Positions 18,273 to 26,126 of a DNA stretch of 64,000 nucleotides are shown here, one piece after another. The stretch's first letter is position 1, and every line of letters starts with the position of its first letter. A model generated the notes under the pieces. The model was not told the origin of the DNA and made no database searches. It was given only the letters and a program-made list of their open reading frames with translations. A program made the position numbers and the translations under genes. Source of the stretch: Acidobacteriota bacterium (GTDB lineage Bacteria; Acidobacteriota; Terriglobia; Acidiferrales; UBA7541); the NCBI GenBank assembly GCA_013289665.1, contig JABCZN010000006.1, positions 62,001-126,000 of the forward strand, written 5' to 3'.

Positions 18273-19037
18273 TTAGATCACCCGGGCTTCGAATTTGAGT
18301 TTTTCAACGAGTTTGGCGGCGGCTTCTTTGGGGGTGCCGGTGAGGAATTCGGTTTTCTTGGTTTTGGTAGGGACGTAGATTCTTTCGATTTTCTGCGTCG
18401 GTTCAACCGTGACGCCGAGAGCTTCGCGGGTCAGCGCGGCGATTTCCTTTTTCTTGGCGGCCATGATGCCCTTAAGTGTGGCGTAGCGCACCTTGTTAAT
18501 GCCGGACTGAATGGTGAGCACAGCGGGGAGAGGACACTCGATCCATTGGAACCAGCCGGCTTCGAGTTCGCGCTTGAGCTTCATTTTCGCGTCCCCGACG
18601 TCAATCTGCATGATGAGCGTGGCGTGCGGAAGATTCAGCAGGGCGGCGAGCAGCACGCCGGTCTGGCCGAAGCCGTGGTCGTCGCTCTGCAGGCCGGTAA
18701 GGACAAGATCCACCTTTTCCTTGGCGATCGCCGCAGCGATTACTTTTGCGGTTCCCAGGGGATCGAGTTGCGCGAAATTGTCATCGGCGATGTGGATGCC
18801 GCGGTCGGCGCCCTTAGCGAGGGCTTCCTTGATGGTTTGCTTTACGCGTTCGGGGCCGAGGGAGAGCGCGATGACTTCGCCGCCATGTTTCTCCTTCAGG
18901 CGCAGCGCTTCCTCGAGCGCATAGGAGTCGGGCTCGTTCATTTCGAAGCCGATGTCGGACTCCTTAATCCAGTTGCCGGCGATGGAGAGCGGCGCGTCTT
19001 TCGCCGGAACCTGTTTGATGCAGACGAGAATGTTCAT
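18273..19037 (-). CDS. etfB: Electron transfer flavoprotein beta subunit
   Basis: 254 residues, normal for EtfB. Start MNILVCIKQVPAKDAPL and the core NEPDSYALEEALRLKEKHGGEV are family hallmarks; DLVLTGLQSDDHGFGQTG binds the AMP/nucleotide, and VRYATLKGIMAAKKKEI covers the recognition loop that docks to partner dehydrogenases. It forms the cytoplasmic heterodimer with EtfA. ATG 19037 has AAGG seven bases upstream; the frame is open five codons further. It lies 129 bp after fabF on the same strand, and its neighbour downstream is an unknown gene rather than etfA. Confidence 0.95.
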   Translation of the reverse strand: MNILVCIKQVPAKDAPLSIAGNWIKESDIGFEMNEPDSYALEEALRLKEKHGGEVIALSLGPERVKQTIKEALAKGADRGIHIADDNFAQLDPLGTAKVIAAAIAKEKVDLVLTGLQSDDHGFGQTGVLLAALLNLPHATLIMQIDVGDAKMKLKRELEAGWFQWIECPLPAVLTIQSGINKVRYATLKGIMAAKKKEIAALTREALGVTVEPTQKIERIYVPTKTKKTEFLTGTPKEAAAKLVEKLKFEARVI

Positions 19038-19082
19038 GTGGGCACCTTCCAAATTCAGGAGCGGCCCGCCTCAGAAGGAAGG

Positions 19083-19100
19083 CCTTACAAGTTCGAGACG
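19083..19100. repeat. Second copy of the short CCYTACAA...TTCGAGACG repeat
   Basis: Located in the 129-bp spacer between fabF and etfB; shares CCTTACAA and TTCGAGACG with 12927-12947 (three bases shorter in the middle). The same spacer holds a small inverted pair, ggcgg and ccgcc, around 19122-19136. Probably a relic of a dispersed repeat. Confidence 0.35.
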
Positions 19101-19165
19101 AAACTGGCGCGGAGATCGAAGGCGGCGTAAAACCGCCCCCGCAGGAACGGGAAGGACGCCAGCGG

Positions 19166-20416
19166 TTACTTCCCGGCCCAGCGCTTGAAAATCAGGGCGG
19201 CGTTGGTGCCACCAAACCCGAACGAATTCGAAAGCGCGTAATCCACGGTGGCTTTGCGCGCGACGTTGGGAACGTAGTCGAGATCGCAGTGGGGATCTGG
19301 CTTTTCCTGGTTGATGGTGGGCGGAAGGATTTGATCGCGCAGCGCGAGAACGCAGATGCCGCCTTCCAGACCTCCTGCGCCGCCAAGGAGATGGCCGGTC
19401 ATGGACTTGGTGGAGCTGACCGGCAATTTTTTATTTATCGCGCGCTCGCCGAAGAGGCGCTTCATTGCCGTAGTTTCGATCGCGTCACCGAGCGGCGTGG
19501 AAGTGCCATGCGCGTTGACGTAGCCGATGTCGTCGGGAGAGAGCTTCGCGTCTTTCAGCGCAGCGCGCATCACCCGGAAAGCGCCATCGCCATTTTCGGC
19601 GGGCTGCGTGATGTGATACGCGTCGCCGCTCATGCCGTAGCCGACAATTTCCGCGAGGATGGGAGCGTTGCGCTTCTGCGCGTGTTCCAGCGATTCGAGG
19701 ATCAGGATGCCGGCGCCTTCGCCAACCACGAAGCCGTCGCGGTCCGCGTCAAACGGGCGGCTGGCCTTTTCCGGCGCGTCGTTGCGTGTAGACAGCGCGC
19801 GCATGGAAGCAAATCCGCCAATGCCCATGGGAGTAATCGTGGCTTCCGTGCCGCCGCAGATCATCACTTCGGCCGCGCCGCGTTCGATGATTTTGAACGA
19901 ATCGCCGATGGCGTGGGCCGAGGCAGAGCAGGCCGTGGCGGTCGCCGAATTCGGTCCGCGCGCGCCATAACGAATCGAAATATGACCGGAAGCAAGATTG
20001 ACGATGGCCGACGGAATAAAAAATGGAGAAATTTTCCCCGGCCCGCCCTGCATCAGTTTGATGTGTTCGCGTTCGATGATGTCGAATCCACCGATGCCGG
20101 AGGCGACGTACACGCCGACTTCATCGAGGTCGGAGTCTTCCGGCTTCCAGTTGGCCATCTTGACGGCGAAATCAGCGCCGGCCAAGGCCACCTGGATGAA
20201 CCGCCCCATCTTCTTGAGTTCTTTTTTCTCGATCCACTGGAAGGGGTCGAAGTTTTTCACTTCGCCGGCGATCTTGCAGTCGAAATCCGTAGTATCAAAA
20301 TGCGTGATGTGGCCAATGCCGCTTTTGCCGGCAACGAGGTTTTTCCAGCTTTCCTCGGTGCCCACACCCAGCGCGCAGACCAATCCAACTCCCGTAACGA
20401 CAACCCGGCGGGTCAA
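19166..20416 (-). CDS. fabF: 3-oxoacyl-[acyl-carrier-protein] synthase II (KAS II)
   Basis: 416 residues, standard for FabF. Condenses malonyl-ACP with acyl-ACP in fatty-acid elongation. The catalytic triad is complete: Cys163 (ATACSAS), His303 (NAHGTSTPLGD) and His342 (MTGHLLGGAGG), matching E. coli FabF spacing within two residues; the C-terminal SFGFGGTNAALIF is also present. The start is a TTG at 20416 with AAGGAG eight bases upstream, so it is well supported. acpP lies 36 bp upstream on the same strand, the usual acpP-fabF pair. Confidence 0.96.
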   Translation of the reverse strand: MTRRVVVTGVGLVCALGVGTEESWKNLVAGKSGIGHITHFDTTDFDCKIAGEVKNFDPFQWIEKKELKKMGRFIQVALAGADFAVKMANWKPEDSDLDEVGVYVASGIGGFDIIEREHIKLMQGGPGKISPFFIPSAIVNLASGHISIRYGARGPNSATATACSASAHAIGDSFKIIERGAAEVMICGGTEATITPMGIGGFASMRALSTRNDAPEKASRPFDADRDGFVVGEGAGILILESLEHAQKRNAPILAEIVGYGMSGDAYHITQPAENGDGAFRVMRAALKDAKLSPDDIGYVNAHGTSTPLGDAIETTAMKRLFGERAINKKLPVSSTKSMTGHLLGGAGGLEGGICVLALRDQILPPTINQEKPDPHCDLDYVPNVARKATVDYALSNSFGFGGTNAALIFKRWAGK

Positions 20417-20452
20417 CTTTCTTGCTCCTTCAATCGGGGTTTAATGTGCGAC

Positions 20453-20695
20453 CTACTTGCCCTTCGAATGTTTCTCGATGTATTCGATCGCGTCCTTGAC
20501 CGTGGTCATCTTTTCGGCGTCTTCGTCGGGCACTTCGATGCCGAAGGCTTCTTCGAAAGCCATGACCAATTCGACCTGGTCGAGCGAGTCCGCGCCGAGA
20601 TCGTCCACGAAGGACGCGGTGGGCGTGACTTCGGCTTCATCCACACCAAGCTGCTCGACGATAATCTGCTTTACGCGTTCTTCCACGCTGGCCAT
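20453..20695 (-). CDS. acpP: Acyl carrier protein
   Basis: 80 residues, acidic. The phosphopantetheine attachment serine is Ser37 in [13 protein letters not shown]. It carries growing acyl chains to FabD, FabG and FabF in the cytoplasm. ATG 20695 is chosen: GGAGGAA lies upstream at a good distance, while an ATG two codons earlier would be too close to it. Upstream of this gene is a 675-bp stretch before the fabG stop, unlike the tight fabG-acpP junction in most bacteria, so acpP probably has its own promoter as well. Confidence 0.97.
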   Translation of the reverse strand: MASVEERVKQIIVEQLGVDEAEVTPTASFVDDLGADSLDQVELVMAFEEAFGIEVPDEDAEKMTTVKDAIEYIEKHSKGK

Positions 20696-21083
20696 TCCCA
20701 TTCCTCCGCGACCTGATGTCGCTCTGACGTAGTTCGTACTACTCTGCATCACACCCGGCCGTGAGGCCGTCTTGCATGTCGTTTAGGCTGCCCAAGGTAA
20801 CCTTGCCAGTCTACTTACCCTGCGCAGCAAGGTCAACTTCGCGAAACCACAATTTTCCGCAATCAATCCCACTGCCGATCCAGCAAGCTTTGCGCCGGAA
20901 CGCTGGCTTTTGATAGAGCTGGATTAATTGCAAATCCCTCGGTTCACGTCCTTTAATCCCTCCCACTCAACTCGTGCTCATCCCGGAGGAAGTCCGCTTC
21001 GTTCATCGCGCCAGGCAGACTTGCGCCCTCGATTCTAAGATCTCGGCAGACAAGCTGGCACGTAGGATGAATACTCTTGCTTC
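20696..21083. other. Intergenic region upstream of acpP
   Basis: 388 bp without a supportable gene. It is less GC-rich than the flanks. I see no RNA gene, no strong hairpin with a T-run and no clear promoter box, although a promoter for the highly expressed acpP would be expected here. Confidence 0.4.
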
Positions 21084-21329
21084 CTACACAAAAACACTCT
21101 CGGAGTCACCGGCACTTGCGGTGATCTTCCGATCCTGTCTGTAGAAGGTGCCGCTAAGAATCCCGAACTTACCGTCTTCACGAAAATAAATCACGACCGC
21201 GAGCCGGGAGCTCAACTTCGGATTTACTTTCCGCGGCGCCATTTCCCACTGAATTGCTGTTTGCAGCCAAATGGGGTTCCGACTCAAGAGTTCCCTTAAC
21301 TTGCCAGTGGCTCGAGGAGGCAAAGCCAA
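21084..21329 (-). CDS. Possible small protein between fabG and acpP
   Basis: 81 codons from TTG 21329 to a stop at 21084, in the spacer between fabG and acpP. The translated end (KLSSRLAVVIYFREDGKFGILSG, then RKITASAGD) has the alternation of a beta-rich protein. The frame stays open upstream past the fabG stop (through VTPVLFTALLAL, which looks like a signal peptide), but no ATG or GTG starts it. It matches no family I know. It may be a decayed exported-protein gene or chance; there is no good ribosome-binding site. Confidence 0.25.
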   Translation of the reverse strand: MALPPRATGKLRELLSRNPIWLQTAIQWEMAPRKVNPKLSSRLAVVIYFREDGKFGILSGTFYRQDRKITASAGDSESVFV

Positions 21330-21370
21330 AAGCGCTGTGAACAGAACTGGGGTGACCTGTTTCCATATTT

Positions 21371-22117
21371 TCAGGCCAAATACATTCCACCATTCACATC
21401 CAAAACGTGGCCGGTGATGTAGGCGGCTTCGTCGCTTGCGAGAAAAACGATGGAGGCGGCGACGTCCTTGCCCGTTCCCATGCGTCCGAGCGGAATTCGC
21501 ACTTTCAATTCTTCCTTCACTTTGTCGGGAAGGACGGCGGTCATGGGCGACTCGACGAAACCCGGAGCCACGGCGTTGACGGTGATGTTGCGTGAAGCGA
21601 TTTCGATGGCGATGGCCTTGGTGAGGCCTATGAGGCCGGCCTTCGACGCGACGTAATTGGCCTGGCCGGCGTTGCCGCTTTCGGCGACAACGGAGGAGAT
21701 GTTGATGATGCGGCCGGCACGCGCTTTCATCATCGGCGGCAGTACCTGCTGGATGCAGATGTGAGCGCCGGTAAGATTGGTGCGGATCACGGCGTCCCAG
21801 TCGTCGGGCTTCATGCGTATGGCCAGGCCGTCGCGGGTGATCGCGGCGTTGTTGACCAGGATGTCGATCTTGCCGAATTTTTCGAGGATGGATTTGAAGC
21901 CGGATTTGATCTGATCGATATCGGCGACGTCCATTTTGACGGCGAAGGCTTCGCCGCCCTTGGCCGAGATTTCTTGGACGAGTTCCGCAAGTTTTTCTTC
22001 ATTGCGTGCCGCGACAGCAACTTTGGCTCCGGCCTCCGCAAGTGCGTGCGCAGTGTCGCGGCCGATGCCCTGGGAGGCGCCGGTGACCACTGCTACTTTG
22101 TCTCGTAAGCTGAACAT
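21371..22117 (-). CDS. fabG: 3-oxoacyl-[acyl-carrier-protein] reductase
   Basis: 248 residues, classical short-chain dehydrogenase/reductase. NADPH-binding VTGASQGIGR at 11-20, NNAA at 89-92, catalytic ISS around 140-142, Tyr155 and Lys159 in YVASK. C-terminal GHVLDVNGGMYLA is typical of FabG. Reduces beta-ketoacyl-ACP in each elongation round. ATG 22117 is preceded by AAGGGA, close to the start codon. It is separated from fabD by 208 bp that contain small palindromes. Confidence 0.95.
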   Translation of the reverse strand: MFSLRDKVAVVTGASQGIGRDTAHALAEAGAKVAVAARNEEKLAELVQEISAKGGEAFAVKMDVADIDQIKSGFKSILEKFGKIDILVNNAAITRDGLAIRMKPDDWDAVIRTNLTGAHICIQQVLPPMMKARAGRIINISSVVAESGNAGQANYVASKAGLIGLTKAIAIEIASRNITVNAVAPGFVESPMTAVLPDKVKEELKVRIPLGRMGTGKDVAASIVFLASDEAAYITGHVLDVNGGMYLA

Positions 22118-22134
22118 TCCCTTGCAACCTGTAG

Positions 22135-22154
22135 CTCACCCCTTCAGGGGTGAG
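22135..22154. repeat. Perfect 8-bp hairpin in the fabD-fabG spacer
   Basis: CTCACCCC and GGGGTGAG are exact inverted repeats separated by the four bases ttca. It lies 18 bp upstream of the fabG ATG, within the transcribed spacer. There is no T-run on either strand, so it does not look like a terminator; a REP-like element or an mRNA structure controlling fabG is possible. Confidence 0.5.
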
Positions 22155-22239
22155 GCTGTTCACAACAATTTCGATCTTGCCAGCACAATAGAAAACCCTC
22201 CGTCGGAATGCCTGAGCCACACGCTCGCGGCACAAGCCA

Positions 22240-22320
22240 TGTAGCGCCCGGTCTTAAGATCGGCCACTACAAAATTCCCCGGCAACGGCGGCCGTCCGCC
22301 GCGGCGGGTGGCCACTACAA
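22240..22320. repeat. Palindromic interspersed-repeat remnants upstream of fabG
   Basis: GTAG...CCGGTCTTAAGATCGG...CTAC (22240-22270) is a near-perfect palindrome followed by aaaatt. About 30 bp later the phrase ggccactacaa, which ends the first unit, occurs again (22309-22319) after a GC-rich inverted stretch (ggcggccgtccgccgc). The two units look like copies of one small dispersed element. Confidence 0.4.
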
Positions 22321-22325
22321 CAGCA

Positions 22326-23279
22326 TCAGGCGGCGTCGGATTTGGCCGCGGTGATGCGATCCACTGTGGCTTGCAAACTTTTTTCGTCTTCGACGTTCAG
22401 CGTGGTCACCGAGCGCTCGATCTGCCGCATGATGCCGGTGAGCACGCGGCCGGGGCCAACTTCGATGAAGGTGTTAACGCCTTCATCGAGGAGCATCCGC
22501 ATGGATTCTTCCCAACGCACGGGCATGGTGACCTGGCGAATCAGCGCTTCGCGGGCTTCATCGCCTTTTTTGATCGTGTCGGCGTCCACGTTGGTGACAA
22601 CGGGAACATGAGGATCCGCAAACGTCGTGGCCCGCAAATCTTTTTCCAGTCTTTCCTGCGCGGGCATCATCAGTGACGAATGAAACGGCGCGGAAACGGG
22701 AAGCAGGACGGCGCGCTTGGCCCCGGACTGCGATGCAATTTCAATAGCACGCTTCACCGCGGCGGCGTCTCCGGAAATAACCGTCTGGTCCGGCGAATTG
22801 AGATTGGCGGCCGTACAGACTCCACCCTCCGCGGCCCGCTTGCAGGCATCGGCGACGACGGCTGGCGAAAGCCCTAGAATCGCGGCCATCGCGCCCTGCC
22901 CGGCAGGAACGGCTTCCTGCATGTAGGTGCCGCGCTTGTGAACCAGCCGCACCGCATCGGCAAATTTCAGCGAACCCGCGGCCACGAGAGCGGAGTATTC
23001 CCCGAGGCTGTGGCCGGCCACAAAATCCGCGCCAATGCGCTTTTCCGAAAGCACCCACATCGCTGCAACGGAAACGGTAAGGATGGCGGGTTGCGTAAGG
23101 GCGGTGGATTTCAGCTCTTCTTCCGTGCCTTCAAAACAAATTTTGGAAATCGGAAAGCCCAGCGCCTTATCCGCTTCATCGAAAATGGCGCGAGCCGCGG
23201 AATATTTCTCGGCAAGTTCCCTGCCCATGCCGGAATATTGCGAAGCCTGGCCCGGGAATATGAATGCTACTTTACCCAT
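22326..23279 (-). CDS. fabD: Malonyl-CoA:ACP transacylase
   Basis: 317 residues. Starts with MGKVAFIFPGQASQYSGMGREL, the universal FabD opening; the nucleophile is Ser91 in AGHSLGEYSAL, and the His partner lies in VSAPFHSSLM near residue 200. Loads malonyl groups onto ACP to feed FabF. ATG 23279 has AGAGGAG five bases upstream. plsX ends 21 bp upstream, so plsX-fabD are co-transcribed; fabH, which usually lies between them, is absent. Confidence 0.96.
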   Translation of the reverse strand: MGKVAFIFPGQASQYSGMGRELAEKYSAARAIFDEADKALGFPISKICFEGTEEELKSTALTQPAILTVSVAAMWVLSEKRIGADFVAGHSLGEYSALVAAGSLKFADAVRLVHKRGTYMQEAVPAGQGAMAAILGLSPAVVADACKRAAEGGVCTAANLNSPDQTVISGDAAAVKRAIEIASQSGAKRAVLLPVSAPFHSSLMMPAQERLEKDLRATTFADPHVPVVTNVDADTIKKGDEAREALIRQVTMPVRWEESMRMLLDEGVNTFIEVGPGRVLTGIMRQIERSVTTLNVEDEKSLQATVDRITAAKSDAA

Positions 23280-23300
23280 AATTGCTCCTCTCTCCGGACG

Positions 23301-24308
23301 TCACACTTGTGCATGGGTCAGGGAGAGCTCTTGTTCAATTTTTTCATTCACCCGCGCACGCGCAAGCCCTGCGGCGACGCGGATGGCGTTCTTGACGGCG
23401 TTGGCGTTGGACCGGCCGTGGCCGATCACGCAGACGCCGCGGACTCCGAGGAGCGGCGCGCCGCCATACTCCGCGTAGTCCATGGTCTGCTTGATACCCT
23501 TCAGCGCGCCTTTCGAAAACAGATAGCCGACCTGCGAGGCGAAAGAACTTTTGTAAGTCTTCCGCAAATACTTGATGATCTCCATGGCCAGGCCCTCGCA
23601 AATCTTGAGGGCGATGTTGCCGACGAACCCGTCGCAGACAATCACGTCCACCTTGCCGGAGAAAAGATCGCCACCTTCCACGTTGCCGACGAAATGCACG
23701 GGCAGAGCCTTGAGACGATCGTAAACGGCGCGGGTCAACTCGTTGCCCTTGATCTCTTCCTCGCCGACAGAGAGCAAACCGACCCGCGGCTTGCGGCTTC
23801 CAAATGTGAGGCGGTAATAAATTTCGCCCATCACGCCAAACTGCAACAGATGCTCGGGTTTCGAATCCACATTCGCGCCGACGTCCAGCAGCACGGAAAC
23901 GCCGCCCTTGGCATTCGGAAAGGGCGCGGCCAGCGCCACGCGATCGACCGACTCCAGCGTGCCAAGGATAAATCTTGCCGTGGTCATCACCGCGCCGGTG
24001 TTCCCGGCGCTGACCATGGCGTCCGCCTTGCCCTCTTTCACCAGGCGCGCGGCCACGTGGACCGAGCTGTCCTTCTTGCGGCGGAAAGCCTGCGCCGGGT
24101 GATCTTCCATCGTGATCACCTCGGTAGCCGGAACAATATCAATCGGCAGCGAGGGTTTGCCGAAACTTGCCAAAGCTCCCCGGATCACCTGAGGCTGCCC
24201 CACAAGCAGAACGCGCACGCCGTATTCTTCCGCGGCGCGAACACTCCCCTCCACCTCCGGACGGGGTGCGTTGTCTCCCCCCATGGCATCGACGGCGATT
24301 GTGATCAT
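23301..24308 (-). CDS. plsX: Phosphate acyltransferase PlsX
   Basis: 335 residues. MITIAVDAMGGDNAP opens the protein and SAGNTGAVMTTA, DVGANVDSKPEHLLQFG, GLLSVGEEEIKGN and DGFVGNIALKICEG are PlsX signatures in the right order. Makes acyl-phosphate from acyl-ACP for PlsY, the first step of phosphatidic acid synthesis, as a peripheral membrane protein. ATG 24308 has GGAAG eight bases upstream; the frame is open 16 codons further without conserved sequence. Located between rpmF (91 bp upstream) and fabD. Confidence 0.96.
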   Translation of the reverse strand: MITIAVDAMGGDNAPRPEVEGSVRAAEEYGVRVLLVGQPQVIRGALASFGKPSLPIDIVPATEVITMEDHPAQAFRRKKDSSVHVAARLVKEGKADAMVSAGNTGAVMTTARFILGTLESVDRVALAAPFPNAKGGVSVLLDVGANVDSKPEHLLQFGVMGEIYYRLTFGSRKPRVGLLSVGEEEIKGNELTRAVYDRLKALPVHFVGNVEGGDLFSGKVDVIVCDGFVGNIALKICEGLAMEIIKYLRKTYKSSFASQVGYLFSKGALKGIKQTMDYAEYGGAPLLGVRGVCVIGHGRSNANAVKNAIRVAAGLARARVNEKIEQELSLTHAQV

Positions 24309-24399
24309 GGGATTATCTTCCGGCGACTCCAGCCAGCCAGAAACGGCAGGACACACCAGCGGTCATGCCCGTTCCGAGCCTGCCCTGAAACTCGAACCC

Positions 24400-24576
24400 T
24401 TACTTGACGTCGTGAACCGGCCGGCCTTTGTAGTAACCGCAATGAGGACAAGCCCGGTGGGGCTGCTTCATTTCGTGGCAATTCGGACACTTGGCCATCG
24501 CGGGCGCGAACAGGTGGTCGTGAGCACGACGCTTGTTCTTGCGCGCCTTGGAATGTCGACGTTTTGGATTAGGCAT
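24400..24576 (-). CDS. rpmF: 50S ribosomal protein L32
   Basis: 58 residues. It begins MPNPKRRHSKARKNKRRAH, the L32 start, and has a zinc ribbon with CPNC (30-33) and CPHC (43-46), so it is the zinc-binding (C+) form of L32. The end is YYKGRPVHDVK. ATG 24576 has AGGAG seven bases upstream. The order yceD-rpmF-plsX is conserved across many bacteria and links ribosome and lipid synthesis. Confidence 0.97.
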   Translation of the reverse strand: MPNPKRRHSKARKNKRRAHDHLFAPAMAKCPNCHEMKQPHRACPHCGYYKGRPVHDVK

Positions 24577-24666
24577 AACATCACTCCTGGTTCTCGCCTC
24601 ATTTCGTGGCTACACACTCCGCCAGTCCGAACGAGGTCGGATTCTATGGGCTTTTGGCCCGAAAAT

Positions 24667-25200
24667 CTATTGTTTCTTGAGCCAGTCCTGCTTCAACCGC
24701 GCGAGGGGAGCCAGACGCGGGTCCGTGGCGTGCCTTTCGCAGCGGCACTCTTCGTGATTGAGACTCGCGCCACACGTAGGGCACAAACCGCGGCAATCGC
24801 TCTGGCAGATAACTTTCATCGGCAATGACAGCAATACCTGTTCCTTGAGTACATCGGCGAGGAACAGGCCTTCTCCTTGAAAAAATCCGATTTCGGTGTC
24901 GTCATCTTTCAGCCGCTCTTCTTCGGGCTTGCTGGCCTTCGGAAGCGGCTGATAGAAGAGGTCAAAATCCTTGTGGACTTCCTCGATTACCGGCTCCAGG
25001 CAACGGGCACAGACCATCTCAATCTTGGTCTCCAGCTCGCCGCTGATGCGGATTTGGCCTTCCAGAAGCTCCGCCGTTGCGGTTACTTCCAGAGGCTCCG
25101 CTTGTTTCACTTCACTGATGCCGTAATCGATGCTTCCCGGGGCGTAGCTTTTCCGGATTTGCACTTTGCGGACGGCAAGATCCTTGACGTCGAGGAACAT
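24667..25200 (-). CDS. YceD/DUF177 family protein
   Basis: A 177-residue DUF177 protein. The family signature C-x2-C...C-x3-C-P-x-C-G is seen as CARCLEPV (about 85) and CQSDCRGLCPTCGASLNHEEC near 145. The gene precedes rpmF in most bacteria; in plants and some bacteria the protein is linked to 23S rRNA/50S biogenesis, so that is its likely role here. Start: ATG 25200 (MFLDVKDL) has GGAGG ten bases upstream and is the usual family beginning; an in-frame ATG at 25230 lacks a ribosome-binding site. First gene of the plsX-fab-etf run. Confidence 0.88.
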   Translation of the reverse strand: MFLDVKDLAVRKVQIRKSYAPGSIDYGISEVKQAEPLEVTATAELLEGQIRISGELETKIEMVCARCLEPVIEEVHKDFDLFYQPLPKASKPEEERLKDDDTEIGFFQGEGLFLADVLKEQVLLSLPMKVICQSDCRGLCPTCGASLNHEECRCERHATDPRLAPLARLKQDWLKKQ

Positions 25201-25398
25201 GTCTGCTGCGCCTCCGGCGCGTACGCTCATGCCTATCCATTATTTGGGGAGAAAGCGGGTAAGTCAAGAAAGCGGGGCGGAAAGAGTGCGAATTAAGCGC
25301 GCGTTCGGTCAACTGGAGCTACTAGTACCTGTGTGGCCCGGTTTGTTTAGGCGAAGGCCGGGAGGCGTACCCGGCAATCCCACAGCTAGGGAGACTCT

Positions 25399-26046
25399 CT
25401 AACGACGCAGCACCAGGCAACTGGCAATCATGTCGTGCAGCGCTTGGCGGCGCTCTGTGAAACCGGCCATCGCGTAGCCAATGCCCAGGGGAATCATCCC
25501 CGTCACCATCTTTGCAAAGAAGCGGCCGGAAGCCCGGCCAAACGTGACCGGATTCCCCGTTAAATCGGTTACATACACACCCAGCGCCTGCTTTCCCCAG
25601 GTGGCCTGCTTTTCGCCGCTTTCCAGATACGCGTGGTAAAGCCACTGGATCAATACAGCAACAACGACGAACACAAACATCATGCCAAGAAAGCCGAATA
25701 TGATGGCTGGATCCGGTTGGCTGTTACGTTGCGCCATTCGATTGAGGTGCGCTCCCATACCGGTCAAGAGAAAGAGCGGCACGAGTAATACGCCCATGGC
25801 AGCAGACATGATTATGCCATCAATCAGGGACGCGACCACGCGCAGCCAGAATCCTGCGTAAGTGAATCCGCGGGAAGCGACAAGGCCCGCAGGGTCCGCG
25901 TAGGCCGCTTGAGAGGATCCGCCAACGTACGCGGGCGGGGCGGCTGGGCGGGCAATCGCCACCGCCGGAGTTCCTGTTGGCGTTCCACACGAGCCGCAAA
26001 ATACCGTGCCTGCAGCGACATTCGCACCACACTTGGAGCAATACAC
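25399..26046 (-). CDS. RDD-family membrane protein with N-terminal zinc ribbon
   Basis: 215 residues. Residues 1-21 are a zinc ribbon, YCSKCG...FCGSCG. After a Pro/Ala-rich linker comes an RDD domain (about 65-210) with three hydrophobic segments: GFWLRVVASLIDGIIMS, FGFLGMMFVFVVVAVLIQWL and FFAKMVTGMIPLGIGY. The first arginine and the Asp of the RDD motif are visible (R69 area and LIDG). Some RDD proteins act in Na+/H+ or compatible-solute transport; function here is unknown. The start is GTG 26046 with GGAGG nine bases upstream. Flanked by yceD and the PilZ chimera on the same strand, with 80-170-bp gaps. Confidence 0.8.
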   Translation of the reverse strand: MYCSKCGANVAAGTVFCGSCGTPTGTPAVAIARPAAPPAYVGGSSQAAYADPAGLVASRGFTYAGFWLRVVASLIDGIIMSAAMGVLLVPLFLLTGMGAHLNRMAQRNSQPDPAIIFGFLGMMFVFVVVAVLIQWLYHAYLESGEKQATWGKQALGVYVTDLTGNPVTFGRASGRFFAKMVTGMIPLGIGYAMAGFTERRQALHDMIASCLVLRR

Positions 26047-26126
26047 AGTCGGTGTCCTCCGTTCGGTTTGAACGATGCATTCTTGTGAAAGAAAGCCTTA
26101 ATTGCAAGCGCCACAACGTTAACGAA

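Noticed and set aside
22938..24407. 489-codon plus-strand frame over fabD and plsX
   Set aside because: Antisense to two unmistakable enzymes; no protein signature and no ribosome-binding site.
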